DNA of 32,224 nt from positions 1 to 32,224 of the forward strand of contig CALUVF010000051.1 in assembly GCA_944324155.1 (NCBI GenBank). Reading direction: 5' to 3'. Within the stretch, counting starts at the first letter, position 1. Each line of letters opens with the position of its first letter. Shown piece after piece: positions 7,639-14,718 of the stretch. The notes beneath the pieces were generated by a model. The model had not been told where the DNA came from. It made no database searches and worked only from the letters and a program-made list of their open reading frames with translations. The DNA comes from an uncultured Erysipelotrichaceae bacterium (GTDB taxonomy: Bacteria > Bacillota_I > Bacilli_A > Erysipelotrichales > Erysipelotrichaceae). The position numbers were made by a program, and so were the translations under genes.

Positions 7639-8967
7639 ATGCGTATCTATAACAGCAAGAGCCTGAAGGTTGAAGAATTTAAACCGATCAAAGAGGGCGA
7701 AGTATCGATGTACGTGTGCGGACCGACCGTCTATAGCGACATGCATATCGGAAATGCCCGTCCCATGGTCGTCTTTGACACTTTGAAGCGCGTTTTTGAG
7801 GCCTTAGGCTATAAAGTGAAATATGTTTCTAATTACACCGATGTCGATGACAAGATCATTAATGAGGCCTCTAAAAAAAATATCAGCGAACTTGAACTCA
7901 CCAACGAGATGATCGAAAGGGTCAAAACGATTCGCGAGCTATTAAATGCCAGCGATCTTTATAAGACCCCGCGGGTAACTGAAACCATGGAAGATATCGA
8001 GGCCTTTATTGAGGAACTCGTCATGAATGGCTATGCATATCAGGTCGGCGGCGATGTCTATTTCAGGACCGCCAGCATTAAAGACTATGGTCTTTTAGCT
8101 AATCAGAAGATCGAAGACTTTAAGGTCGGGGCGAGGATCGAAGAAAACACCAATAAGGAGTCACCGCTTGATTTTACGCTTTGGAAGAAAACGGAAACCG
8201 GGATCCGTTGGCCCTTTAAGTATTCTTTGGGAAGACCGGGCTGGCATACTGAGTGTGTCGTCATGATCAAAAAAGAGTTGGGCGATGTGATCGATATTCA
8301 TGGTGGTGGCAAGGACTTGCGCTTTCCACACCACGAAAATGAAAGAGCACAAGCCCGAGCCTTATATGGTACGGACCTGGCCAATTACTGGGTGCATAAC
8401 GGCATGATCGATATCGAAGGCGTCAAGATGTCAAAATCTTTAGGCAACTTTATCACGGCTCAAAAGGCTATCGAGGCCTATGGCGCCATGACGATCCGCT
8501 GGCTTCTTTTGTCCAACCACTACCGCGATGACATCAATATTTCATCTGCTACCTTGGAGGCTGCTCAAAAAGAATTAGACCGCTCTTTAAGCGCCATTAA
8601 GCAAGCCTCTTTAAAGCTTTCTTTAAATTCATACGAAGGAAAAGAGCGTGAAAAGAAAAGTTATGACGCGTTTATAAATGCCATGGAAGACGACTTAAAT
8701 ACTCCCAATGCCTTTAGCGTCGTCTTTGAAGTGACCAAAAGGATCAACACGCAAGTCCGTCAAAAAGAAGGCGACCTGAATGCCTTAAGCAGGGATCTTG
8801 AAAGCCTCAAGGCTATGCTAGATATCCTTGGCATACGCTATCATGAGGTGCATTTAGATAAAGAGGATCGCGATCTTTATGATGCTTGGCAAAAAGCGAA
8901 AGAAGCCAAGGACTTTTCAAAGGCTGATGAGTATCGTCAGGTCTTAAAGGAAAGAGATCTGCTTTGA
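7639..8967 (+). CDS. cysS: Cysteinyl-tRNA synthetase
   Basis: A 442-residue class I aminoacyl-tRNA synthetase that charges tRNA-Cys. The zinc/active-site Cys27 and HIGN motif (36-39, in CGPTVYSDMHIGNA) are present, as are GWHTEC and HGGGKDLRFPHHENE (zinc and adenylate pocket) and KMSKSLGNF. The protein is slightly shorter than the usual 460-470 because the C-terminal end is trimmed. The ribosome site is weak (AAGAGAG upstream of 7639). Its stop overlaps the start of mrnC, the same order as in Bacillus (cysS-mrnC-rlmB), so these three form an operon. Confidence 0.98.
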   Translation: MRIYNSKSLKVEEFKPIKEGEVSMYVCGPTVYSDMHIGNARPMVVFDTLKRVFEALGYKVKYVSNYTDVDDKIINEASKKNISELELTNEMIERVKTIRELLNASDLYKTPRVTETMEDIEAFIEELVMNGYAYQVGGDVYFRTASIKDYGLLANQKIEDFKVGARIEENTNKESPLDFTLWKKTETGIRWPFKYSLGRPGWHTECVVMIKKELGDVIDIHGGGKDLRFPHHENERAQARALYGTDLANYWVHNGMIDIEGVKMSKSLGNFITAQKAIEAYGAMTIRWLLLSNHYRDDINISSATLEAAQKELDRSLSAIKQASLKLSLNSYEGKEREKKSYDAFINAMEDDLNTPNAFSVVFEVTKRINTQVRQKEGDLNALSRDLESLKAMLDILGIRYHEVHLDKEDRDLYDAWQKAKEAKDFSKADEYRQVLKERDLL

Positions 8968-9329
8968 TGAGGGCTAAAGATCTAAGTGGAGCGGATCTTA
9001 GTTATTTAGGTGATGCCGTCTTTACGCTTTTAGTTAAAGAAAGACTTTTAGAAAAAGGTCTTAGAAAGATTAAAGACTTGCAGAAGGACTCGATCTCTTT
9101 TGTGAGTGCTAAAGGGCAAGCGGGGATCATCGAAGATCTTTTGAAACGCGATTATTTTAGCCAAGAGGAGCTTGAATACTATCGCAAGGGGCGCAACTCC
9201 ATCACCCATATCCCGCGTAATTCTGACCTTCAGACTTACGCCAGTGCCAGCGGTTTTGAGTCCCTAGTGGCCTATTTATATTTAGAAGATAAAAAACGCT
9301 TAAAAGCGTTGATGGACGAGATATTATGA
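8967..9329 (+). CDS. mrnC: Mini-ribonuclease III (23S rRNA maturation)
   Basis: A 120-residue RNase III catalytic domain without a dsRNA-binding domain; the family trims 23S rRNA precursor ends. LSYLGDAVF carries the catalytic acidic residue, FVSAKGQA and YYRKGRNS are family motifs, and SGFESLVAYLYLE matches the second acidic cluster (ATGFEALIGYLYL in relatives). The ATG at 8967 shares its A with the cysS TGA; a TTG one codon earlier (8964) is the alternative. The end overlaps rlmB by ATGA. Confidence 0.93.
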   Translation: MRAKDLSGADLSYLGDAVFTLLVKERLLEKGLRKIKDLQKDSISFVSAKGQAGIIEDLLKRDYFSQEELEYYRKGRNSITHIPRNSDLQTYASASGFESLVAYLYLEDKKRLKALMDEIL

Positions 9330-10012
9330 GTGAATACATCTATGGTCGAAACGCCATCAATGAGGCGATCAAGACCGGGCGCGTCTTAGAACTGTATGTG
9401 ATCGAAGAAGTGCTGCGCAAAAACAGGTTTAGTGTCAAGACGACGATCAAAAAAAGAGCGGAGCTTGACAAGATGACAAATGGTGCCAATCACCAAGGGA
9501 TCGTGGCTAAAGTAAAAAGTTATCCACATTATGAACTTAAAGATATCATCAAAAAAGAAAAGGGGCTCATCGTGATCTTAGATGGGATCGAGGATCACCA
9601 AAACCTTGGGGCTATCATCAGGACCTGTGATTGCGCCGGGGTCGATGGCATCATCTATCGTCGCCATCATGGCTTAGGCCTAAATGCTACGGTGGCCAAG
9701 ATCGCTTCAGGGGCCTTAGAGTATGTCAAGGTTTGTGAAGTGACAAATCTTTCAAGAGCGATCGATGAGCTTAAGGCGGCGGGTTATTGGGTATATGGAA
9801 CCGATGCGAGCGCTGAGAGCTACTATAATGAAGTCCCCTATGACCGCAATGTCGTCTTGATCATCGGTTCAGAGGGCAAGGGCATCTCGAGCCTAGTCGC
9901 TAAAAAATGCGACTACATGATCAAACTGCCGATGCACGGTCACATCAATTCCCTAAATGCCTCTGTGGCAGCAGGGATCTTTATCTATGAAATAATCCAA
10001 AACCAGAAATAA
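9326..10012 (+). CDS. rlmB: 23S rRNA (guanosine-2'-O-)-methyltransferase, SpoU/TrmH family
   Basis: A 228-residue SPOUT methyltransferase. An N-terminal substrate-binding part (YIYGRNAINEAI, MTNGANHQGIVAKV) is followed by the knotted domain with motif 1 NLGAIIRTCDCAGVDGIIY, motif 2 VVLIIGSEGKGIS and motif 3 KLPMHGHINSLNASVAAGI. It modifies 23S rRNA using S-adenosylmethionine. The start overlaps mrnC by four bases (ATGA). Its stop codon overlaps the terminator hairpin that ends the operon. yacP, usually next in Bacillus, is absent. Confidence 0.95.
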   Translation: MSEYIYGRNAINEAIKTGRVLELYVIEEVLRKNRFSVKTTIKKRAELDKMTNGANHQGIVAKVKSYPHYELKDIIKKEKGLIVILDGIEDHQNLGAIIRTCDCAGVDGIIYRRHHGLGLNATVAKIASGALEYVKVCEVTNLSRAIDELKAAGYWVYGTDASAESYYNEVPYDRNVVLIIGSEGKGISSLVAKKCDYMIKLPMHGHINSLNASVAAGIFIYEIIQNQK

Positions 10013-10036
10013 TATCCACATTTGTGGATAATTTTT
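10013..10036 (+). terminator. Terminator-like inverted repeat that also holds DnaA-box-like sequences
   Basis: TATCCACA (10013-10020) and TGTGGATA (10023-10030) form a perfect hairpin starting at the last bases of the rlmB stop codon, followed by ATTTTTCTTC. The minus strand of 10023-10031 reads TTATCCACA, the DnaA-box consensus, and the plus strand of 10012-10020 is one base off it. A terminator is the simplest reading. Confidence 0.6.
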
Positions 10037-10093
10037 CTTCTTTCAGGTCAAGTTTTGAACGTCTCTTGGCGCTTAAGACCTTTCTTTTTCTTT

Positions 10094-10099
10094 GATAAT
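10094..10099 (+). promoter_or_regulatory. -10 element of the sigma-factor gene, leaderless type
   Basis: GATAAT (10094-10099) lies 6 bases before the ATG at 10106. No clear -35 is visible; TTAAGA at 10073 is a weak candidate with a short spacer. The 15 bases from here to the start codon, ATAATAAAGGCATGG, are identical to those before the Nudix gene. Confidence 0.5.
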
Positions 10100-10105
10100 A
10101 AAGGC

Positions 10106-10681
10106 ATGGAAAAAGAACTCTTAGAAGAAATCAAAAGTGGAAAAGATGAAGCTTTCAAGGAATTTATCGAATTATATCGTCCCATGATCCTAAGCATTAT
10201 CAAAAGGATCGCCCAGTTTTATGGCAGTGATTTTAAGATCGATCACAGTGATCTTTTACAAGAAGGGCTGATCGCCTTGTATGATGCAGCCATGTCTTAT
10301 CGCGATGATGGCAAGGCGAAGTTTTCAACTTATGCCTATACCATTATTTATCGCCGCTTGAGCAAGTACTACCACAGCCAAATAGCGATCTACACCCACG
10401 AAGGACATTCTTTAGATCATGAGCGCTACGAAAATAAGGAGATCATGCCAAGCGAGCGCTACTATGATAACCCGGCTCAGATGTTCCTTTTAAAACAGAC
10501 CCTCGACTTTGCGTCAAACTTTTATAAAGGTCTCACGCCCTTAGAAAAGAAGATCTTAGAACTGCATGATCAAAAGTATTCCTATAAAAGAATTGCAGAA
10601 CTTTTGGGGATCAAAGAAAAAAGAGTCGACTACCTTTTAAGCAAGATCAAAACGCGTTATAAATCGCGTCTTGACATTTAA
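10106..10681 (+). CDS. RNA polymerase sigma factor, sigma-70 family, SigH-like
   Basis: A 191-residue alternative sigma factor. Region 2 holds DLLQEGLIALYDAAMSYRDD followed by KFSTYAYTIIYRRL (core binding and -10 recognition). Region 4 is LTPLEKKILELHDQKYSYKRIAELLGI, a helix-turn-helix for -35 recognition. Start chosen at MEKELL: upstream codons of the longer open frame read as pyrimidine-rich non-coding DNA, and a -10 box lies 6 bases before this ATG. Position between rlmB and rpmG-secE-nusG is exactly that of sigH in Bacillus. The regulon (competence or stationary phase in relatives) cannot be told here. Its last codons contain the -35 box of the rpmG operon. Confidence 0.88.
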   Translation: MEKELLEEIKSGKDEAFKEFIELYRPMILSIIKRIAQFYGSDFKIDHSDLLQEGLIALYDAAMSYRDDGKAKFSTYAYTIIYRRLSKYYHSQIAIYTHEGHSLDHERYENKEIMPSERYYDNPAQMFLLKQTLDFASNFYKGLTPLEKKILELHDQKYSYKRIAELLGIKEKRVDYLLSKIKTRYKSRLDI

Positions 10682-10698
10682 AGGGCTTGTGCTATGAT
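10671..10698 (+). promoter_or_regulatory. Promoter of rpmG-secE-nusG, extended -10
   Basis: TTGACA (10671-10676), 16 bases, TATGAT (10693-10698) preceded by TGC. The -35 lies inside the last codons of the sigma-factor gene. The core GGCTTGTGCTA (10684-10694) recurs at the rplU promoter. Confidence 0.85.
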
Positions 10699-10705
10699 TT
10701 AGATG

Positions 10706-10733
10706 GTTATTAAGGCGAACTTAATAACTTTTT
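10706..10733 (+). terminator. Hairpin with T tract at the predicted start of the rpmG transcript
   Basis: GTTATTAAG (10706-10714), loop GCGAA, CTTAATAAC (10720-10728) and TTTTT. It can end transcription coming from the sigma-factor gene. For RNA begun at the adjacent promoter (about 10705) it would be a 5'-terminal stem-loop. Confidence 0.65.
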
Positions 10734-10755
10734 AATTAGGAAAGGAAGGGATAAT

Positions 10756-10911
10756 ATGCCAAGCAAAAATCGCGTCATCTTAACTTGTACGGAATGTTTG
10801 TCGCGCAATTATTCCGTCTATAAAAATAAGAAGACTGCAACCAAGCGCTTGGAGCTCATGAAGTATTGCAAGCGCTGTGGCAAACATACTTTACACAAGG
10901 AAACGAAGTAG
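10756..10911 (+). CDS. rpmG: 50S ribosomal protein L33 (zinc-ribbon form)
   Basis: A 51-residue protein of the large ribosomal subunit, short enough to be missed by an ORF caller. It begins [19 protein letters not shown]. Cys pairs CTEC and CKRC form the zinc ribbon, so this is the zinc-binding C+ paralogue. AGGAAAGGAAGGG lies just upstream as ribosome site. It is followed 10 bases later by secE, the classic rpmG-secE-nusG order. Confidence 0.95.
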   Translation: MPSKNRVILTCTECLSRNYSVYKNKKTATKRLELMKYCKRCGKHTLHKETK

Positions 10912-10921
10912 GAGGATATCT

Positions 10922-11104
10922 ATGAAGTGGTTTAGCTTAAATGGGATCGTCAAAGAGATCAAGAAGATCAGATGGCCTAACAAGAGCGATATGGTGACAA
11001 ACTCTGTTCAAACTGTCATTATCATTGCCTTTTTTGCCCTGTTCTTCTTGCTTTGTGAAGTCGTTATCAGCTTGATCTTAAAAGCGATAGGAGTAATTGC
11101 CTAA
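10922..11104 (+). CDS. secE: Preprotein translocase subunit SecE
   Basis: A 60-residue single-span subunit of the SecYEG channel. The amphipathic N-terminal part has IVKEIKKIRWPNKSD (the conserved K-x-x-x-W-P motif), followed by one membrane helix. The ATG at 10922 is chosen for the AGGAGG at 10910-10915; an in-frame upstream ATG at 10877 would overlap rpmG and has no site. The stop overlaps the nusG start (TAATG). Confidence 0.96.
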   Translation: MKWFSLNGIVKEIKKIRWPNKSDMVTNSVQTVIIIAFFALFFLLCEVVISLILKAIGVIA

Positions 11105-11649
11105 TGGAACAAGCTAAGAAAGAATGGTATGTCGTAAATACCTATGCCGGTCATGAGAACCGCGTAAAGGACAATCTTGAGAAGCGTCTTGAGACAATGG
11201 GCATCGCCGACAATCTTTTCCAGATCGTCGTAGCCGAAGAGACTCAGGTCGAAGTAAAAAATGACAAATCCAAAGAAGTAGTCAAGAATATTTTCCCAGG
11301 CTATCTCTTTGTTGAGATGATTATGACCGATGAGGCCTGGTATGTCGTAAGAAATACCCCCGGAGTCACAGGATTCATCGGATCATCAGGCGGTGGTGCT
11401 AAACCTTTCCCGGTCGCCAAAGAAGAAATGGAGAGCATTTTGCGTCGCATCGGCAAGTCTGACAAAAAGATCGAGGTCGACTTCAGAGTGGGCGATACGG
11501 TCAGAGTTGTCTCTGGACCCTTCAGTGGCATGGAAGGTGTGGTCGATTCCATGAATGATCAAATGCAGGTCGCGACAGTCCTCATTATCTTGTTTGGACG
11601 TGAGACCCCGACTGACTTTAGTTATCTCGATCTAAAGCTCGCAGATTGA
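11104..11649 (+). CDS. nusG: Transcription termination/antitermination factor NusG
   Basis: A 181-residue elongation factor that binds RNA polymerase and affects pausing and termination. The NGN domain is WYVVNTYAGHENRVKDNLEKR through FPGYLFVEM and VRNTPGVTGFIG; the C-terminal KOW domain starts at VDFRVGDTVRVVSGPFSGMEG. Length is normal. Unlike in most Bacillota, rplK-rplA do not follow; the next gene is rplU, 151 bases away with its own promoter and leader. Confidence 0.97.
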   Translation: MEQAKKEWYVVNTYAGHENRVKDNLEKRLETMGIADNLFQIVVAEETQVEVKNDKSKEVVKNIFPGYLFVEMIMTDEAWYVVRNTPGVTGFIGSSGGGAKPFPVAKEEMESILRRIGKSDKKIEVDFRVGDTVRVVSGPFSGMEGVVDSMNDQMQVATVLIILFGRETPTDFSYLDLKLAD

Positions 11650-11660
11650 CCCAAGTTATA

Positions 11661-11690
11661 TAGACAAAAGGAAGAGGCTTGTGCTAAGAT
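11661..11690 (+). promoter_or_regulatory. Promoter of the rplU-prp-rpmA operon
   Basis: TAGACA (11661-11666), 18 bases, TAAGAT (11685-11690) with a TGC extended -10. It shares GGCTTGTGCTA (11676-11686) with the rpmG promoter. Confidence 0.75.
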
Positions 11691-11694
11691 ATAT

Positions 11695-11800
11695 GCGTTA
11701 TAGTCTCCCCTTGGAGTCTTTAACCGCTCAAAAAAGGTCTTAAAAGCCCTTCGGGCTTACCTTATTGGCGCGTCTTTAAACTTTAAAAAGGAGGTGCAAC
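11695..11800 (+). ncRNA. Structured 5' leader of rplU (L21 leader candidate)
   Basis: About 104 untranslated bases precede rplU. A long imperfect helix spans 11695-11727 with CTCC-CCTT-GGAG at its tip. A second hairpin has outer arms AAGGT/ACCTT and inner arms AAGCCC/GGGCTT around a TTC loop (11734-11763). Position and two-stem layout fit the L21 leader found before rplU in Bacillota, an autoregulatory RNA. The strong AAGGAGGTG ribosome site closes it. The family assignment is by position and shape, not by covariance search. Confidence 0.6.
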
Positions 11801-12112
11801 ATGTACGCAATTATTGAAACTGGCGGCAAGCAATTAAAGGTTGAAGAAGGATCTGCTATCTTCACTGAAAAGCTTGATGTCAACGTTGGTGAAACTTATG
11901 TCTTTGACAAGGTCGTGGCCTTAGACAAAGACGGCTTTAAGCTTGGTACTCCTTATGTGGAAGGAGCTAGCGTTAAGTGCAAAGTAGAAAAGCAAGGCAA
12001 GGAAAAGAAGATCGTCATCTTCAAGTACAAGGCTAAGAAAGGTTCTACTCGTCGCAAACAAGGTCATCGTCAGCCATACACAAAGTTAGTTGTCGAAAGT
12101 ATTGACCTATAA
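11801..12112 (+). CDS. rplU: 50S ribosomal protein L21
   Basis: A 103-residue large-subunit protein. [17 protein letters not shown] is the diagnostic N terminus, and [34 protein letters not shown] is the basic C-terminal RNA-binding part, ending in the usual VESI. AAAAAGGAGGTG lies upstream with good spacing. The stop overlaps the start of prp (TAATG), so the order rplU-prp-rpmA is translationally coupled. Confidence 0.98.
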   Translation: MYAIIETGGKQLKVEEGSAIFTEKLDVNVGETYVFDKVVALDKDGFKLGTPYVEGASVKCKVEKQGKEKKIVIFKYKAKKGSTRRKQGHRQPYTKLVVESIDL

Positions 12113-12417
12113 TGATCAAAGTGCAGATCATTAAAGAAGATGATAAGGTCATGCTTAGTGTAAAGGGGCATGCTGGATATGCTGATAAGGGTGAAGACAT
12201 TGTCTGCGCCGGTGTATCGGCGATCATCTTCGGACTTATGAACGCGCTTGATGAAAAGATAGCAAAGATAAAAGTCGATGAAAATGACATTACAATCAAG
12301 ATCTTAAAAGAAGATCTTAAGACCAGTCATTATATGGAGCTAGCTATCTTGCAGCTTAGGACCATGGAAGAGAGCTATGGTCAATTTATCAAGATCCAAG
12401 AAAGGAGAACATCATGA
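12112..12417 (+). CDS. prp: Ribosomal-processing cysteine protease Prp
   Basis: A 101-residue cysteine protease that removes the N-terminal extension of ribosomal protein L27 in Bacillota. The catalytic pair is His20 in [20 protein letters not shown] and Cys32 in the same motif. It lies between rplU and rpmA with overlaps at both ends (TAATG, ATGA). The neighbouring L27 carries the matching cleavage motif, which supports function. Confidence 0.95.
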   Translation: MIKVQIIKEDDKVMLSVKGHAGYADKGEDIVCAGVSAIIFGLMNALDEKIAKIKVDENDITIKILKEDLKTSHYMELAILQLRTMEESYGQFIKIQERRTS

Positions 12418-12698
12418 AATACATTTTAGATCTTCAGTATTTCGCTTCGAAAAAAGGTGTCGGTTCTACCAAGAACGGTCGTGATTCTCATTCCAAGCGA
12501 TTAGGAGCTAAAAAAGCCGACGGCCAATTTGCCACAGCAGGTTCGATCCTTTACCGTCAAAGAGGAACTAAGATCCACGCGGGTGAAAACGTTATGCGTG
12601 GTGGTGATGACACATTGTTCTGCACAATTGATGGTATCGTCAAGTTTGAACGTTTAGGCAAGACAGGTAAGAAAGTTTCTGTTTATCCTGTAGCGTAA
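12414..12698 (+). CDS. rpmA: 50S ribosomal protein L27 precursor with cleavable N-terminal extension
   Basis: A 94-residue precursor. The extension [10 protein letters not shown] is followed by [15 protein letters not shown], so Prp should cut between Phe10 and Ala11 (relatives have LQFFA; here Phe is replaced by Tyr one position earlier). The mature N terminus reaches the peptidyl-transferase centre. The rest ([39 protein letters not shown]) is standard. ATGA overlap with prp. Confidence 0.97.
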   Translation: MKYILDLQYFASKKGVGSTKNGRDSHSKRLGAKKADGQFATAGSILYRQRGTKIHAGENVMRGGDDTLFCTIDGIVKFERLGKTGKKVSVYPVA

Positions 12699-12700
12699 AT

Positions 12701-12732
12701 TAAAGGGCTCTTAAAAGGGCCTTTATTTTTTT
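12701..12732 (+). terminator. Rho-independent terminator after rpmA
   Basis: TAAAGG (12701-12706) pairs with CCTTTA (12720-12725) around an imperfect inner helix, followed by TTTTTTT. The T run abuts GAGG, the obgE ribosome site, so obgE may be reached by readthrough. Confidence 0.7.
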
Positions 12733-12742
12733 GAGGTTAGCT

Positions 12743-14026
12743 ATGTTTATTGATAAAGTTAAATTAAATCTAAAAGCGGGTGACGGGGGCGATGGGCTAG
12801 TTGCCTTCCGCCGCGAGAAATATGTACCCTTGGGCGGTCCAGCCGGGGGCGATGGCGGCGATGGGGGGTCGATCGTCTTTGTGGTCGACACCAACAAATC
12901 GACTCTTTTAGATTTGCGATATACAAAATTTATTAGGGCTAAAGACGGTGAAAAGGGCAAGACCAAGCGCATGCATGGTGAAAGTGCCGAAGATGTTTTG
13001 ATCAAGGTACCCTTAGGAACGACCGTCCGAGATCTTAAAAGTGGCGAGCTCATCGCCGATCTTTGCGAAAAGGACGAAAGAGCGATCATCTGTAAAGGCG
13101 GCAAGGGTGGTTTGGGCAATTATCACTTTGCCAGCGGACGAAACAGCGCTCCTGAATACGCCAAGATGGGGCAGATGGGTGAAGAGAAGATGGTGGAGAT
13201 CGAACTTAAACTTTTGGCTGATGTGGGCCTTGTGGGTTTCCCCAGCGTTGGCAAATCGACCTTCCTTAACATGGTCTCTAAGGCCCGCCCGGAAATTGCC
13301 GACTACCACTTTACGACTTTAAGACCTTATTTGGGTTTAGTATCTAATCCTGACGGTTTTTCTTTTGTCATGGCCGACCTTCCCGGCCTCATTGAAGGAG
13401 CCTCTCAAGGAAGGGGCTTAGGCCATGAATTTTTAAGGCATATTGAAAGATGCCGCGTTATCGTTCATGTGCTTGATATGGGAGCGGAAGATGGCAGAGA
13501 CCCCTTGGAAGATTTTAAGATCATCAATCATGAATTATCTTCGTATGACAGCGAGCTTTTAAAAAGACCGATGGTCATCGTCGCCAATAAGATGGATCTA
13601 GAAAAGGCTGAAGATAATCTAAAACGCTTTAAAAAAGCCTATCCTGATATTAAGGTCTTTGAGACGATGACGATGGCCAACGAGGGCTTACAGGAAGTTT
13701 TATATTACGTTGAAGAACTTTTGAAGAAAACGCCAAGTTTCGCGCTTAAAAATGAAGAAAAGAAGGAAATTGCGCACTATACCCTGTCAAAGAAAGACGA
13801 TGAGTTTAGGATCATCAACGAAGGCGGTCATAATTGGCGCGTGGAAGGTGAGAAGATCAAGCGAATCTTTGAAAATGCTGACTTAAGAAGTGAAGAGGGC
13901 ATCTATCGCTTTTCACGTATTCTCAAGAATATGAAGGTCGACGAAAAATTAAGAGAAGCCGGCTGCTTAGATGGCGACAGCGTCTATATTGAAGATTACG
14001 GCTTTATCTTTGAGGAAGAAGAATGA
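12743..14026 (+). CDS. obgE: Obg family GTPase (ribosome assembly, stress)
   Basis: A 427-residue GTPase. The glycine-rich Obg fold is N-terminal (FIDKVKLNLKAGDGGDGLVAFRREK). The G domain has GFPSVGKST (P-loop), DLPGLIEGA (switch II) and NKMDL. The C-terminal OCT domain includes NWRVEGEKIKRIFENADL. The ATG at 12743 is chosen for GAGG at 12733-12736; an upstream in-frame TTG (12731) lies in the terminator T run. It follows rplU-prp-rpmA as in most Bacillota. The stop overlaps the next gene (ATGA). Confidence 0.97.
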   Translation: MFIDKVKLNLKAGDGGDGLVAFRREKYVPLGGPAGGDGGDGGSIVFVVDTNKSTLLDLRYTKFIRAKDGEKGKTKRMHGESAEDVLIKVPLGTTVRDLKSGELIADLCEKDERAIICKGGKGGLGNYHFASGRNSAPEYAKMGQMGEEKMVEIELKLLADVGLVGFPSVGKSTFLNMVSKARPEIADYHFTTLRPYLGLVSNPDGFSFVMADLPGLIEGASQGRGLGHEFLRHIERCRVIVHVLDMGAEDGRDPLEDFKIINHELSSYDSELLKRPMVIVANKMDLEKAEDNLKRFKKAYPDIKVFETMTMANEGLQEVLYYVEELLKKTPSFALKNEEKKEIAHYTLSKKDDEFRIINEGGHNWRVEGEKIKRIFENADLRSEEGIYRFSRILKNMKVDEKLREAGCLDGDSVYIEDYGFIFEEEE

Positions 14027-14673
14027 TGAAAAAGATCAAGATGCGTGAGATGTTGAGGCTTTCCTTCGGGGAAGAAGTCGGCAACTCGACAAGTCATGGT
14101 GTGATGGCGCTTTTGTATCTTTTAGCTCTGCCCTTTGTCTCGGTCTATACCTATACTAAGGGCGGGGTGATCTATTGTCTTGGTGCCAGCGTCTATATGA
14201 TCTCGATCTTTTTGATGTTTCTGACATCGACGATCTATCATGCCATGGAATTTGGCTCAAGCCAAAAATATGTCTTGCGCAAGCTTGATCACTGCTTCAT
14301 CTATTTAGCGATCGCCGGCACTTATACCCCAGTCCTTCTTATGGTGATAAGGGGCACTTGGGGCATCGTCCTTTTAGTTTTGGAGTGGGCGGCAGTTTTA
14401 GCAGGTGTTTTAATGACCAGTATTTCAAAATATCATCATCGCATCTTAAGCATGGTGATTTATGTGGTCATGGGTTGGACGGCGATCATTATCGCGCCGG
14501 CCTTATATCACAAGGGTCTTATCTTTTTCCTTTTGATCCTTTTGGGTGGGATCTTTTATACCCTGGGCCTTATCTTTTATGCCAAAAAATATCCCTTTGC
14601 CCACTTTGTCTGGCATATCTTTATTATTTTGGCATCGATTGCCCACTTTATTGCGATCGTCTTTTTTATTTAG
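14023..14673 (+). CDS. Hemolysin III / PAQR-like seven-helix membrane protein
   Basis: A 216-residue integral membrane protein with seven hydrophobic segments. The metal-binding residues typical of the hemolysin III/PAQR superfamily are present: STSHG near the start, STIYHAME in TM2-3, the motif LDHCFIYLAIAGTYTP, and WHIFIILASIAHF in the last helix (His residues). Family members are linked to metal-dependent lipid amidase-like activity and membrane fluidity; the name hemolysin is historical. The ATG at 14023 overlaps the obgE stop; ATG 14026 is an alternative. Confidence 0.9.
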   Translation: MMKKIKMREMLRLSFGEEVGNSTSHGVMALLYLLALPFVSVYTYTKGGVIYCLGASVYMISIFLMFLTSTIYHAMEFGSSQKYVLRKLDHCFIYLAIAGTYTPVLLMVIRGTWGIVLLVLEWAAVLAGVLMTSISKYHHRILSMVIYVVMGWTAIIIAPALYHKGLIFFLLILLGGIFYTLGLIFYAKKYPFAHFVWHIFIILASIAHFIAIVFFI

Positions 14674-14693
14674 GAATGTCATAGAGATTTGAC

Positions 14694-14709
14694 TATAATA
14701 TATTAGGAG
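14694..14709 (+). promoter_or_regulatory. -10 box and ribosome site of ruvAB
   Basis: TATAAT (14694-14699), then AGGAG (14705-14709) 9 bases before the ATG at 14719. The leader is only about 13 bases. No good -35 is visible (TTTAGG at 14669 with a 19-base spacer is the best). Confidence 0.5.
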
Positions 14710-14718
14710 AAAAGAGAT

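Noticed and set aside
12700-13119. 139-codon minus-strand ORF opposite obgE
   Set aside because: It is the antisense of the glycine-rich Obg fold. The composition is Pro/Ser-rich, it has no ribosome site and the plus-strand gene is certain.
14023-14673. True pore-forming toxin because of the name hemolysin III
   Set aside because: The seven-helix layout and conserved His residues place it in the PAQR-like membrane family; nothing in the sequence supports a secreted toxin.
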